DNA of 64,000 bases, from assembly GCA_018830645.1 (NCBI GenBank), contig JAHJSA010000023.1, forward strand, positions 160,120 to 224,119, read 5' to 3'. Under the pieces are notes generated by a model. It did no database searches. It worked only from the letters and a program-made list of their open reading frames with translations, and had not been told where the DNA came from. This DNA is from Actinomycetota bacterium (GTDB taxonomy: Bacteria > Actinomycetota > Thermoleophilia > RBG-16-64-13). Position numbers and translations under genes: made by a program. Below are positions 1 to 7,366 of this stretch, piece after piece. Position 1 is the first letter of the stretch, and each line of letters opens with the position of its first letter.

Positions 1-1
1 C

Positions 2-412
2 GACGGCGACGAGGTGATCGTGGAGGCTTGGCACGGAGGGTGGACCCGAGGCCGACTCAAGCTCACCGAGCTCATCTTCCCCGAAGCCTTGGGCTTCCCG
101 AGCAACCACGGCTTCAAGTCACGTCAGCGCAATCCCATCACCCACCGGGGCCCTCACTACAACGAGCTGCTCACCGGCGACGAGAGGGCCATCGACCCGG
201 TCTCAGCGGGCATCGATCGCGCGCCTCGGGTGAGGATCTACCGCGCGGACGCCCCACCGCCCGCCGCGGCTCCGCCGGCCGGCTCGGGCCTTGGCGCCGC
301 GGCCCCGGGCTCCGCGGCCTCTGGTCCTGCGGCCTCTGGTCCTGCGGCCTCTGGTCCTGCGGCCCCGGGTGCAGCGACCAGCTGGGCACACCAGCCCGGG
401 GGTGCCCGCTGA
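2..412 (+). CDS. Molybdopterin oxidoreductase catalytic subunit, C-terminal end (partial)
   Basis: The frame is open from the window edge and stops at a TGA that overlaps the next ATG (TGATG, 410..414). The first 75 or so residues resemble the end of the molybdopterin-dinucleotide-binding domain of DMSO-reductase-family catalytic subunits, including the stretch PITHRGPHYNELL. An Ala/Pro/Gly-rich tail of about 55 residues follows and contains three AASGP repeats, which looks like a non-catalytic extension. Translational coupling to a four-cluster Fe-S subunit supports a membrane- or periplasm-associated Mo/W redox enzyme. The cofactor-binding core and the substrate-deciding residues lie outside the window, so the substrate cannot be named. 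Confidence 0.6.
   Translation, partial: DGDEVIVEAWHGGWTRGRLKLTELIFPEALGFPSNHGFKSRQRNPITHRGPHYNELLTGDERAIDPVSAGIDRAPRVRIYRADAPPPAAAPPAGSGLGAAAPGSAASGPAASGPAASGPAAPGAATSWAHQPGGAR
314..364 (+). repeat. 15-bp tandem repeat, three copies, in coding sequence
   Basis: GCGGCCTCTGGTCCT occurs three times at 314..358, then a partial copy to 364. It encodes the AASGP repeats in the tail of the oxidoreductase subunit. Exact copies imply recent slippage expansion. Confidence 0.9.
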
Positions 413-1089
413 TGCGCTGGGGTATGGTGATCGACCTCTTCAAGTGCACCGGCTGCGGGGCCTGCGCGGTCGCCTGCAAGCGCGAGAATGCCACACCCCC
501 CGGCGTGTTCTGGAGCAGGGTGCACATCTACGAGACCGGCACGTATCCGAACGCCCGACTCCATTCGCTTCCCACCCTCTGCATGCAGTGCGACGAGCCG
601 CCTTGTGAGAAGGCCTGCCCCACCGGTGCGACCTGGGTGCGCGCGGGAGGCATCGTCTTGGTGAACAACGACCAATGCATCGGATGTGGCTACTGCACCT
701 GGGCATGCCCGTACGAATCGCGCTCGCTCAACCACTCGGACCCCCGGCCATACCACCCCGCGTACGGCTTCAATCCGTTCGAGGAACGAGGCTACATCTC
801 GCACTCGAAGGGGGTCGTAGAGAAGTGCACCTTCTGTGCGCCGCGGATCGATCGGGGAGATCAGCCCGCCTGTGTGCAGACCTGCCCTTCACGTGCACGC
901 GTCTTCGGCGACCTGGACGATCCCGAGAGCGAGGTGTCCAGACTGATCGCGGAACACGATGGCCTGGCTCGGATGGAAGAGATCGGCACGCGACCGAAGG
1001 TGTTCTACCTGCACCTGCGAGAGCGGCTCACCCCGGAGCCTCCCCACAAGCGACCTAGTCCCCACAAGCGACCTAGTCCCCACAAGTGA
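412..1089 (+). CDS. Four-cluster 4Fe-4S electron-transfer subunit (DmsB/NrfC/PsrB type)
   Basis: The 225-aa protein starts at the ATG overlapping the upstream stop; a longer upstream open frame has no matching family content. Four cysteine motifs are visible in the usual order: CTGCGACAVAC near residue 12, CMQCDEPPCEKACP near 57, CIGCGYCTWACP near 88, and CTFC...CVQTCP near 139. Together they ligate four [4Fe-4S] clusters. Subunits of this type pass electrons between a molybdopterin catalytic subunit and a membrane anchor or the quinone pool. No anchor gene follows here. The C-terminus ends in PHKRPS repeats created by an 18-bp tandem repeat, and the stop codon itself lies in a decayed repeat unit, so the final 15 residues are unlikely to matter for function. 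Confidence 0.85.
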   Translation: MRWGMVIDLFKCTGCGACAVACKRENATPPGVFWSRVHIYETGTYPNARLHSLPTLCMQCDEPPCEKACPTGATWVRAGGIVLVNNDQCIGCGYCTWACPYESRSLNHSDPRPYHPAYGFNPFEERGYISHSKGVVEKCTFCAPRIDRGDQPACVQTCPSRARVFGDLDDPESEVSRLIAEHDGLARMEEIGTRPKVFYLHLRERLTPEPPHKRPSPHKRPSPHK

Positions 1090-1131
1090 CCTACTCCCCG
1101 AAAGCGAACTACTCTCCGTTGGGCGACCTAC
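1042..1131 (+). repeat. 18-bp tandem repeat with progressive decay
   Basis: Five head-to-tail 18-bp units start at 1042, 1060, 1078, 1096 and 1114. The first two are identical (CCCCACAAGCGACCTAGT); the later ones diverge step by step. The CGA to TGA change in the third unit supplies the stop codon of the Fe-S subunit, and the last unit reaches the stop of the convergent corrinoid gene at 1128. Confidence 0.85.
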
Positions 1132-1838
1132 ACCCCGGACGTGATCCTCTGGCAGATGCGCACGCCCTCCATGGCGTCGGTGGTCCAGTAGTCAGCCCCC
1201 ACGAACTCGCACACCCGCTCGTCGATCGTGCCTCCCCCGATCACGATAGGAAGCCGGCGGCCCGATTCTGCTGCTTCCTCATGCAGCAGCTCGATGGTGG
1301 TGCGCATGCTTTGGTACGAGGCCGACACCAGGCCCGAAAGCCCGATAACGTCGGGTTCGAACGCGCGTGCCTCCTCCAGGAAGCGGGCGGGAGGGATATC
1401 GACGCCAAGGTCCGTGACCGTGAAGCCGAAGCTGCGGAGCGCCATCCGCACCATGTTCTTCCCGATGTTGTGGATGTCTCCGGCCACGGTGCCCAGAAGC
1501 ACCTTGCCCGAGCCGGTGCCCGTCATCTCGACTTCAAGGCTGAGCTGGGAGACCGTCATCACCTGCCGGAAGATCTCGCCCGCCATGATGAGACCCGCCA
1601 AGTAGACCTCTTGCCGCTCGTAGCGCTCGCCCACCTTCCGCATGCCGTCTTCGCACGCGTTGATCACAGAGAGACCGCTGACCCCCTCCTCGAGCGCCCT
1701 TTCCACGAGCGCGAGCACCTGTTCATCATCCAGGGCCATCATGGCCATGGATAGAGCCTCCAAGACTTCCTCCCGGTCCGGGTCTCCGCATCCCGCCGCC
1801 GGCCTCTCCGAATCAGGGTGCATTGAATCAGGGTGCAT
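1128..1838 (-). CDS. Corrinoid (B12-binding) protein, MtaC/MtbC-like, copy A
   Basis: This 236-aa protein has the usual two-part layout: an N-terminal four-helix cap region (about residues 25..105) and a C-terminal Rossmann-like B12-binding domain. The base-off/His-on cobalamin motif reads GDIHNIGKN near residue 130, followed by GLSGL and VIGGG, which line the dimethylbenzimidazole pocket. Such proteins carry the methyl group between two methyltransferases in the cytoplasm. It is the second gene of a two-gene unit behind a GntR regulator and overlaps that gene by 11 bp, with AAGGGCGAG before the ATG. It is closer to copy C (10296..10940) than to copies B and D and has no methyltransferase in its own unit. 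The N-terminus MHPDSMHPDS comes from a 15-bp duplication, so the true start may be the inner Met. Confidence 0.88.
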   Translation of the reverse strand: MHPDSMHPDSERPAAGCGDPDREEVLEALSMAMMALDDEQVLALVERALEEGVSGLSVINACEDGMRKVGERYERQEVYLAGLIMAGEIFRQVMTVSQLSLEVEMTGTGSGKVLLGTVAGDIHNIGKNMVRMALRSFGFTVTDLGVDIPPARFLEEARAFEPDVIGLSGLVSASYQSMRTTIELLHEEAAESGRRLPIVIGGGTIDERVCEFVGADYWTTDAMEGVRICQRITSGV

Positions 1839-1839
1839 G
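1810..1839 (-). repeat. 15-bp direct duplication over a start codon
   Basis: Two 15-bp units (GAATCAGGGTGCAT plus one base, 1810..1824 and 1825..1839) duplicate the ATG and first codons of corrinoid protein A, giving two in-frame starts 15 bp apart. Confidence 0.85.
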
Positions 1840-2679
1840 CTCGCCCTTTCGCGTATCGCTCGGGGCCTGGTCGTCGACGTGCGGCCCGAGGTGAGTACTC
1901 AGCCTGAACTGGTCTGCGCGGCAGAGGAACCATCCCCAACTCACCGGCAGCCCGTCGAAATCGCTGAAGACGTGTTCCAAACAGAAGGCTGGAGCGCCCT
2001 GAGGCATGCGCAGCAACTCGGCCGCCCGAGCACCGAGACTCATGGCCTGGATGCTCAGTTCTCCACTCGGAAGAGCGGCCCCCACGGTGCCCCGCAACAG
2101 GCCCTCGAGCGATGTGATCTGCAGCTGCGCCTCGATCAAGGGCCTCGTCTCGTCATACACGACGTGCTCCCTGTGGTACACGATGGGCGTGCCCTCCCGC
2201 AGGAGAAGGCGTTGCAGGTAGATGGTCCGGGTGCCGGGGGCGAGACGGAGAACATGGGCCACTCTCTCCGTGGCCGGGGCAATGGAAGCCTCGAGCAGCT
2301 GCACGTGCACCGAATCGCCGGCGGCCCACTGATCGGTGACCTCTTGGAGGCGGAACACGGCCTCCCCCAGATCGAGAGATCGCACGAACGTGCCCTTCCC
2401 CTGAGTGGTCGAGACCAACCCACGGTCGAGCAGAATGCTGATGGCACGTCGGATCGTCATGGGACTCACGCCGAACTCCAGGCGGAGTTGCGCCTCCGTG
2501 GGGAGCTGACCACCGGGCCGGTAGATGCCGTGTGCGATCCGCGAGGTCAACGCGTTGACGATGCGCTGGTATGCAGGTTCTCCTATGCGCCGCCCGCGCT
2601 TGGCCGATCGGGCAGCCGGCTTCTCTTTCGACACCGTCCGCCCTTCTCGGCGTGCGCTGCTGGATCCGTCCTCCGCCAT
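1828..2679 (-). CDS. GntR-family transcriptional regulator with UTRA sensor domain, copy 1
   Basis: An N-terminal winged helix is visible (motif LPTEAQLRLEFGVSPMTIRR, then a recognition region ending in QGKGTFVR), followed by a UTRA ligand-binding domain of about 160 residues. This is the HutC/FarR layout, which usually acts as a cytoplasmic ligand-responsive repressor. The ATG at 2679 gives 283 aa; an in-frame TTG at 2724 and a GTG slightly downstream with GAAGGG before it are alternatives. The gene is divergent from corrinoid protein B and its methyltransferase and overlaps the downstream corrinoid gene A. A paralogue with the same neighbours lies at 10937..11686. The inducer is probably the methylated substrate or a product, but that is inference. 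Confidence 0.87.
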   Translation of the reverse strand: MAEDGSSSARREGRTVSKEKPAARSAKRGRRIGEPAYQRIVNALTSRIAHGIYRPGGQLPTEAQLRLEFGVSPMTIRRAISILLDRGLVSTTQGKGTFVRSLDLGEAVFRLQEVTDQWAAGDSVHVQLLEASIAPATERVAHVLRLAPGTRTIYLQRLLLREGTPIVYHREHVVYDETRPLIEAQLQITSLEGLLRGTVGAALPSGELSIQAMSLGARAAELLRMPQGAPAFCLEHVFSDFDGLPVSWGWFLCRADQFRLSTHLGPHVDDQAPSDTRKGEHAP

Positions 2680-3015
2680 GATCGTTCGAAGCCGTCCCTT
2701 CCTCGTTCGGGTTCGATTCCGCAATATCTATATATGAACTACGCGGTGCTTGCGGATTTATCTAGACATATGTATCGTACACCTATCGGGACAACCGGAA
2801 AAGCGGGAGAATCGGGGCGACCAGAAAGGCGGAAGCCGGCCGAACCGGCACGTGAGCGAGGTCATCCCTTCTCCACTCCCATCATCGCAGAACGACGACG
2901 GCGCCGAGAGGTCCATGACCGACGGAGTATCGCACGCCAGAGCACTTCCGGAATGGTAGCCGCAAGCCACGCAGAAGTCCGACGAAACCAAGGGGACGCG
3001 AAGGGAGCAGAGCGG
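2680..3015. promoter_or_regulatory. Divergent control region between GntR copy 1 and corrinoid protein B
   Basis: This region is AT-richer than its surroundings near 2721..2780. It contains CTATATATGAA (2728..2738), of which TATATATGAA recurs upstream of GntR copy 2, and the palindrome ACATATGT (2766..2773) within TCTAGACATATGTATC. Both are reasonable operator candidates for the adjacent UTRA-GntR repressor. I see no convincing gene here and no recognisable cobalamin riboswitch. Confidence 0.45.
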
Positions 3016-3651
3016 ATGGCACATGACCTGGTGGAAGCGTTGGTGCATATGAAGGAGAAGGAGGCCCTGAGTATCGTGGAGGTGAGCCTCGAGGGCGGTG
3101 GCGACCCCAACGACATCCTGGCGTCGTGCTCGGAGGCCATGCAGATCGTGGGCGAACGCTTCCAGGAAGGCAGCTACTTCCTGCCGGAGCTCATCATGTC
3201 CGGCGAGATGCTCAAGAAGATCGCAGCGATCCTCAAGCCTCACATGGCCACCCAGGTAGCTTCCGAGGCGAAGCTGGGCCGCGTGGTCTTGGGGACGGTC
3301 CGGGGAGACATCCACGACATCGGTAAGGACATCGTGGGCTTCGTTCTCGACGTGAACGGCTTCGAGGTCACCGATCTCGGCATCAACGTGCCGGAGCAGA
3401 AGTTCGTGGACGCCGTGCGCGACCTCTCCCCCGGTGTCCTCGCCCTCTCCGGGTTCCTCACCATCGCGTTCGACACGATGAAGAGCACCATAGCAGCGTT
3501 GGAGGAAGCGGGTCTGCGCAACGGCCTGCGCGTGATCATCGGTGGCGGGCAGATCGACGAAACGGTGCGGGCCTTCACCGGGGCCGACGCCTACGGGGCA
3601 GACGCGATGGCCGCCGTGGCGTACACCAAAGAGATGGCAGGGGCGAAGTAG
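3016..3651 (+). CDS. Corrinoid (B12-binding) protein, methyltransferase partner, copy B
   Basis: This 211-aa protein starts at the ATG after AAGGGAGC; a far longer open frame upstream is not coding. The N-terminal helical cap spans about residues 5..90. The cobalamin-binding domain carries GDIHDIGKD near residue 100, then ALSGFL and IIGGG. The His in DxHxxG is the lower axial cobalt ligand in this family. It directly precedes a UroD-family methyltransferase (the stop is adjacent to the next ATG), the arrangement expected for a methyl-accepting corrinoid protein and its cognate methyltransferase I. It is probably expressed under the divergent GntR regulator. Confidence 0.92.
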   Translation: MAHDLVEALVHMKEKEALSIVEVSLEGGGDPNDILASCSEAMQIVGERFQEGSYFLPELIMSGEMLKKIAAILKPHMATQVASEAKLGRVVLGTVRGDIHDIGKDIVGFVLDVNGFEVTDLGINVPEQKFVDAVRDLSPGVLALSGFLTIAFDTMKSTIAALEEAGLRNGLRVIIGGGQIDETVRAFTGADAYGADAMAAVAYTKEMAGAK

Positions 3652-5004
3652 ATGCCTGTCGCGGGCGAGAAGAGTTGGAACGACCTCTCCGGTCCGGAGC
3701 GACGCGCCATCCGGTTTGCTAAATGGTTGGAGCCGGAGGGTGTGACCTTCCGTGATGCCGAAGCGAAGGCGGCCTACAAACAGCGCGTCAGCAGACTCAT
3801 CGACGCGGTCGAGCTTGAGAAGGCCCCCGATCGGGTGCCCGTACTCACCAAGATGGGTTTCTACCCCGCGCACCGCGCGGGCCTCACGCCCTACGACGCC
3901 ATGAACGACACAGACCGCGCTCTCGAAGCCTGGTCCCGTGCCACGATCGAACTCCAGCCCGACGGCCTTATCAGCCCCCTGCACAACACCATGCCGGCCA
4001 AGGCCTTCGAGCTTCTCGATTACCGTTTGTACGACTGGCCCGGGCACAACCTGCCGAAGGACGCGGGCTATCAGTACAACGAAGACGAGTACATGACGCC
4101 GGAGGAGTACGACCACCTGATCGAAGACCCATCCGATTTCCTCTGGCGCGTCTACCTGCCGCGCGTCGTGGGCGCCTACGAGGGGTTCAGCATCCTCTCC
4201 CCCGCCTACGACATGGTCGAGCTCCCCTTCAGCACGGCCCACATCGGCCCCTGGGGCGCACCTCACCAGAAGGATGGATTCGAGCGGCTGGCGGCGGCGG
4301 GCAGAGAGGTCGGGACCTGGGCCGAGAAGGTCTTCCCGATGATCGCGCAGATGCAGGGCGCCGGCTTCCCCGACTACTGGGGCTACGCGACGAAGGCCCC
4401 GTTCGACTTCATCGGCGACTCCCTCCGCGGCACGCGCGGCGTGATCGTCGACATGTTCAAGAAGCCCGAGAAGGTGATCGAGGCCTGTGAACGCCTGGCC
4501 CCGCTCATGGTGAGGTGGGCTCTCGCCCACACCACCGTCGACAGCGCTCCCGGTATCTTCATCCCACTCCACAAGGGTGCCGACGGGTTCATGTCCGACG
4601 AGCAATTCCGCACCTTCTACTGGCCCAGCCTGAAGAAGGTGCTCCTGGGCCTGATCGACCACGGGTTCGTGCCCTGGCTGTTCGCGGAGGGCGGCTACAA
4701 CTCGAGACTCGAGGCGATCGCCGAGTTGCCCAAGGGCACGACCGTCTGGATGTTCGACAGGACCGACATGGTCGAAGCGAAGAGGGTCATCGGCGGAACG
4801 GCCTGCATCCAGGGGAACGTTCCATTGTCGATGATGCACATGTCCACACCCGACGAAGTGACCGCCTACTGCCGTGAGCTCATCAGGACCGCGGGCCACG
4901 GCGGTGGGTTCATCCTCGATGTGGGCGCGAACATGGAGTCTCCGAAGGAGGAGAACGTGGTCGCCATGATCCAGGCGGCGAAACAGTACGGTGCCTACTC
5001 CTGA
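3652..5004 (+). CDS. UroD-family corrinoid methyltransferase (substrate:corrinoid methyltransferase candidate)
   Basis: The 450-aa protein starts immediately after the corrinoid gene stop. Its sequence fits the uroporphyrinogen-decarboxylase fold used by MtaA/MtbA/CmuA and O-demethylase methyltransferases rather than true haem UroD, given its corrinoid partner and an extended N-terminus of about 40 residues. The metal-site region is unusual: where zinc-dependent relatives have His-x-Cys, this protein reads FAEGGYN near residue 345, and the late Cys position is Ala (FILDVGANME near 425). It probably demethylates an unknown methoxy or methylated compound onto corrinoid protein B. A strong hairpin follows the stop. 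The alternative role, methyl transfer from corrinoid to a thiol, is less likely without the zinc ligands. Confidence 0.8.
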   Translation: MPVAGEKSWNDLSGPERRAIRFAKWLEPEGVTFRDAEAKAAYKQRVSRLIDAVELEKAPDRVPVLTKMGFYPAHRAGLTPYDAMNDTDRALEAWSRATIELQPDGLISPLHNTMPAKAFELLDYRLYDWPGHNLPKDAGYQYNEDEYMTPEEYDHLIEDPSDFLWRVYLPRVVGAYEGFSILSPAYDMVELPFSTAHIGPWGAPHQKDGFERLAAAGREVGTWAEKVFPMIAQMQGAGFPDYWGYATKAPFDFIGDSLRGTRGVIVDMFKKPEKVIEACERLAPLMVRWALAHTTVDSAPGIFIPLHKGADGFMSDEQFRTFYWPSLKKVLLGLIDHGFVPWLFAEGGYNSRLEAIAELPKGTTVWMFDRTDMVEAKRVIGGTACIQGNVPLSMMHMSTPDEVTAYCRELIRTAGHGGGFILDVGANMESPKEENVVAMIQAAKQYGAYS

Positions 5005-5019
5005 CGAGCGATCCTCTCT

Positions 5020-5051
5020 GGCATGGGGCGGCCACGAGCCCGCCCCATGCC
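5020..5051 (+). terminator. Strong hairpin after the UroD methyltransferase gene
   Basis: GGCATGGGGCGG (5020..5031) pairs perfectly with CCGCCCCATGCC (5040..5051) across an 8-nt loop, 15 bp past the stop. There is no T tract, so it may act as an mRNA-stabilising or pausing element as well as a terminator. Confidence 0.6.
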
Positions 5052-5182
5052 GTAGGGATGCCCGAAACAGGCATAGGAGGTGACACGGGTCGAACAGGGG
5101 CCGCGCGGCAGCCGCGCAGATCCGAGTTCCCGGAAGTGTTTGGCGACAGGTTCTCGAAACGCAGGAGAGGGAGGAACACGAC

Positions 5183-6574
5183 ATGACGGACTCAGACAGC
5201 GATAAGGTGAAAAGGGTGCTTGCCCTAGACCCACTCAGCCGCCGCCAGTTCCTCAAGCGGGCGGGGCTGGCAGGCGCGGCGATCGGCTTCGGCGGCGCGA
5301 TTGTCGGCTGCGGCGACAGCACCACCACGACGACCGCGGCGGAAGGCACAGCCACTTCCGCCACCACGGCCGTCACCGTAGGCGAGGAGATGGGGCGCGA
5401 GGTCAAGGTGGGGTGGGTCACCATGACCACCGGGCCCCTGGCCAGCCTGAGCGAGCCCGATGACTTCCTGCTGGCGCAGGCCAAGGCCGCCGTCGGCGAC
5501 GGTCTCGTCATCAACGGCAAGAAACACCCCATCACGTGGGTGGTCAAGGATAGCCAGTCCGACTCCAACCGGGCCGCTCAGGTCGCCGGCGACCTCATCA
5601 CGGGCGACCAGGTAGACCTCATGATGACCGGCATGACGCCGATCGTCTGCAACCCCGTCGCCGACCAGTGTGAAGCCAACGGCATGCCGCTCGTCTCGTA
5701 CGGCGCTCCCTGGCAGGCGTGGTTCTTCGGCCGGAACGGCGACCCCGCCGTCGGCTTCGAGTGGGCGTACCACTTCTTCTGGGGCGCCGAGGATATGATC
5801 GCCGTGTACACCGGTCTATGGGACATGTTCGAGACCAACAAGACCGTCGGTGTACTGTGGCCCAACGACCCGGACGGCCTCGCCATGGCCGACCCCGTCA
5901 ACGGCTTCCCACCCGTGATGGGGGAAATGGGCTACAAGATCGTGGACCCAGGGCGCTACACGAACCTCACCGAGGACTACTCCAGCATCATCAGCCAGTT
6001 CAAGGCCGAGAACTGCGAGATCGTCACCGGACTCATGATCGCTCCCGACTTCCCCACCTTCTGGTCGCAGGCCCAGCAGCAGGGCTTCAACCCCAAGGCG
6101 GTCACGATGGGACGTGCCATCCTGGTTCGCCCGGATATGGAAGCAGTCGGCGATTCCGGCAACGGGCTATGCACCGAAGCGTGGTGGGCGTCGACTCACC
6201 CCTTCACCTCATCCCTCACAGGCAACACCTGCATGGAACAGGCCAAGGCGTGGGAAGACGAGAAGGGCACAGGCTACAACGGCTCTCTCGGGCTCACCGG
6301 TGCGGCATTCGAGGTGGCCATCGACGCGCTGAAGCGCACCACCGACATCGACGACCCCGCCTCCATCAGGGACGCCGTCAAAGCCACCGACCTGCAGACC
6401 ATCCTCGGGCCCATCAACTTCTCCACCGGACCCGTGCCCAACATCTCCAAGACCCCCCTCGTTGGTGGGCAGTGGCAGCAGGGCGGCGAGTGGCCCTGGA
6501 GCTTGGTCGTCGTGAACAACGACGCCTACCCGTCCATCCCGAAGAGCGGAGAGTTGATCCCGCTCGGCGGGTGA
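5183..6574 (+). CDS. Liv-type ABC transporter substrate-binding lipoprotein with Tat signal
   Basis: The 463-aa protein has a twin-arginine motif (SRRQFLK, residues 19..25), a hydrophobic stretch and a lipobox ending at Cys43, then a Thr/Ser-rich linker. This predicts Tat export and lipid anchoring. The rest matches the periplasmic-binding-protein type 1 fold of branched-chain amino acid and amide binding proteins (Peripla_BP_6). GGGAGG precedes the ATG. It lies between a methyltransferase operon and the cognate ATPase and permeases, so the ligand is plausibly the methylated substrate rather than leucine; this is inference. The Tat signal suggests the protein folds before export. The stop overlaps the next ATG (TGATG). 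Confidence 0.88.
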   Translation: MTDSDSDKVKRVLALDPLSRRQFLKRAGLAGAAIGFGGAIVGCGDSTTTTTAAEGTATSATTAVTVGEEMGREVKVGWVTMTTGPLASLSEPDDFLLAQAKAAVGDGLVINGKKHPITWVVKDSQSDSNRAAQVAGDLITGDQVDLMMTGMTPIVCNPVADQCEANGMPLVSYGAPWQAWFFGRNGDPAVGFEWAYHFFWGAEDMIAVYTGLWDMFETNKTVGVLWPNDPDGLAMADPVNGFPPVMGEMGYKIVDPGRYTNLTEDYSSIISQFKAENCEIVTGLMIAPDFPTFWSQAQQQGFNPKAVTMGRAILVRPDMEAVGDSGNGLCTEAWWASTHPFTSSLTGNTCMEQAKAWEDEKGTGYNGSLGLTGAAFEVAIDALKRTTDIDDPASIRDAVKATDLQTILGPINFSTGPVPNISKTPLVGGQWQQGGEWPWSLVVVNNDAYPSIPKSGELIPLGG

Positions 6575-7365
6575 TGCACGCCCACCCAGTAGAGGCTGCA
6601 CCAGCAGCCGGTGGTCCGAACGCCTCCCCAGGCCCCCGGGGAGGCGTTCGGACGTCGCCGCTCGCCGAAGGCCTCCTCGAGGTCGAAGGCGTCTCCACCG
6701 GGTACGGGAGCTTCCGCGCGCTCTTCGACGTGAGCCTACATGTGGACGAAGGAGAGATCCTGGCCGTCATCGGGGCGAACGGGGCGGGCAAGTCCACGCT
6801 GCTCAAGACCATATGCGGACTTCTGCGCACGGAGGACAGTACGGTGCGCTTCGATGGTAGACCGATCGGCACCCTTCCAGCTCACAAGCGCGTGGGTCTG
6901 GGGATATCGCTCGTCCCTGAGGGGCGCTTGGTGTTCCCCAGCCTCACGGTCCACGAGAACCTCCTCGTGGGCGGGCATTCCCGGCGGACCGGGCCCTGGT
7001 CCGTGAGCAAGGTCCGCGAGCTCTTCCCCTTGCTCGACCGACTTATGGACAAACAAGCCGCGCATCTCTCGGGGGGCGAGCAGCAGGCCCTGGCCATCGG
7101 TAGGGGCCTCATGGCCAACCCCCGGCTCCTGCTCCTCGACGAGGTGTCTCTGGGGCTGGCGCCTATCGTCGTGACCGAGTTGTACAAAGCCATCCCGAGG
7201 ATAGTGGCCGAAGGCACCACCCTGATCATCGTGGAACAGGACATCGGTCAAGCCGTTGCCGTCGCCGACCGCATCGTCTGCCTACTTGAAGGGCGCGTGG
7301 TCTTGCAGGGACGACCCGACGAGGTGACGCGGGAACAGATTTCCGCAGCCTACTTCGGGATCTGA
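6574..7365 (+). CDS. Liv-type ABC transporter ATP-binding protein (LivF-like)
   Basis: The 263-aa ATPase has Walker A GANGAGKST, signature LSGGEQQ, and a Walker B reading LLLLDEVS, where the usual residue after Asp-Glu is Pro. The tail resembles LivF rather than LivG. The start at the overlapping ATG adds about 35 residues before the conserved LLEVEGV, an unusual extension for LivF. A 16-bp-stem hairpin (6614..6653) lies within this extension, and no ATG or GTG in this frame follows the hairpin before the domain begins. No LivG gene is present, so the ATPase probably works as a homodimer or pairs with one encoded elsewhere. Confidence 0.88.
   Translation: MHAHPVEAAPAAGGPNASPGPRGGVRTSPLAEGLLEVEGVSTGYGSFRALFDVSLHVDEGEILAVIGANGAGKSTLLKTICGLLRTEDSTVRFDGRPIGTLPAHKRVGLGISLVPEGRLVFPSLTVHENLLVGGHSRRTGPWSVSKVRELFPLLDRLMDKQAAHLSGGEQQALAIGRGLMANPRLLLLDEVSLGLAPIVVTELYKAIPRIVAEGTTLIIVEQDIGQAVAVADRIVCLLEGRVVLQGRPDEVTREQISAAYFGI
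6614..6653 (+). promoter_or_regulatory. Long perfect hairpin between the binding protein and transporter genes
   Basis: GTCCGAACGCCTCCCC (6614..6629) pairs with its exact reverse complement at 6638..6653 across an 8-nt loop. It lies just after the binding-protein stop but inside the annotated start of the ATPase. Such stem-loops commonly raise binding-protein mRNA relative to downstream transporter mRNA. Confidence 0.65.
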
Positions 7366-7366
7366 C

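Noticed and set aside
2680..3015. Cobalamin riboswitch upstream of the corrinoid genes
   Set aside because: I looked for the conserved B12-box GCCACTG-like element and found no convincing match in this spacer or at 11687..11853.
3016..5004. Methanol methyltransferase MtaBC
   Set aside because: The large protein is UroD-type rather than MtaB-type, so methanol cannot be assumed as the substrate.
2758..5568. 936-codon open frame on the minus strand opposite corrinoid protein B and the first UroD gene
   Set aside because: It has no family motifs, is compositionally odd and is antisense to two well-supported genes; high-GC DNA produces such mirror frames.
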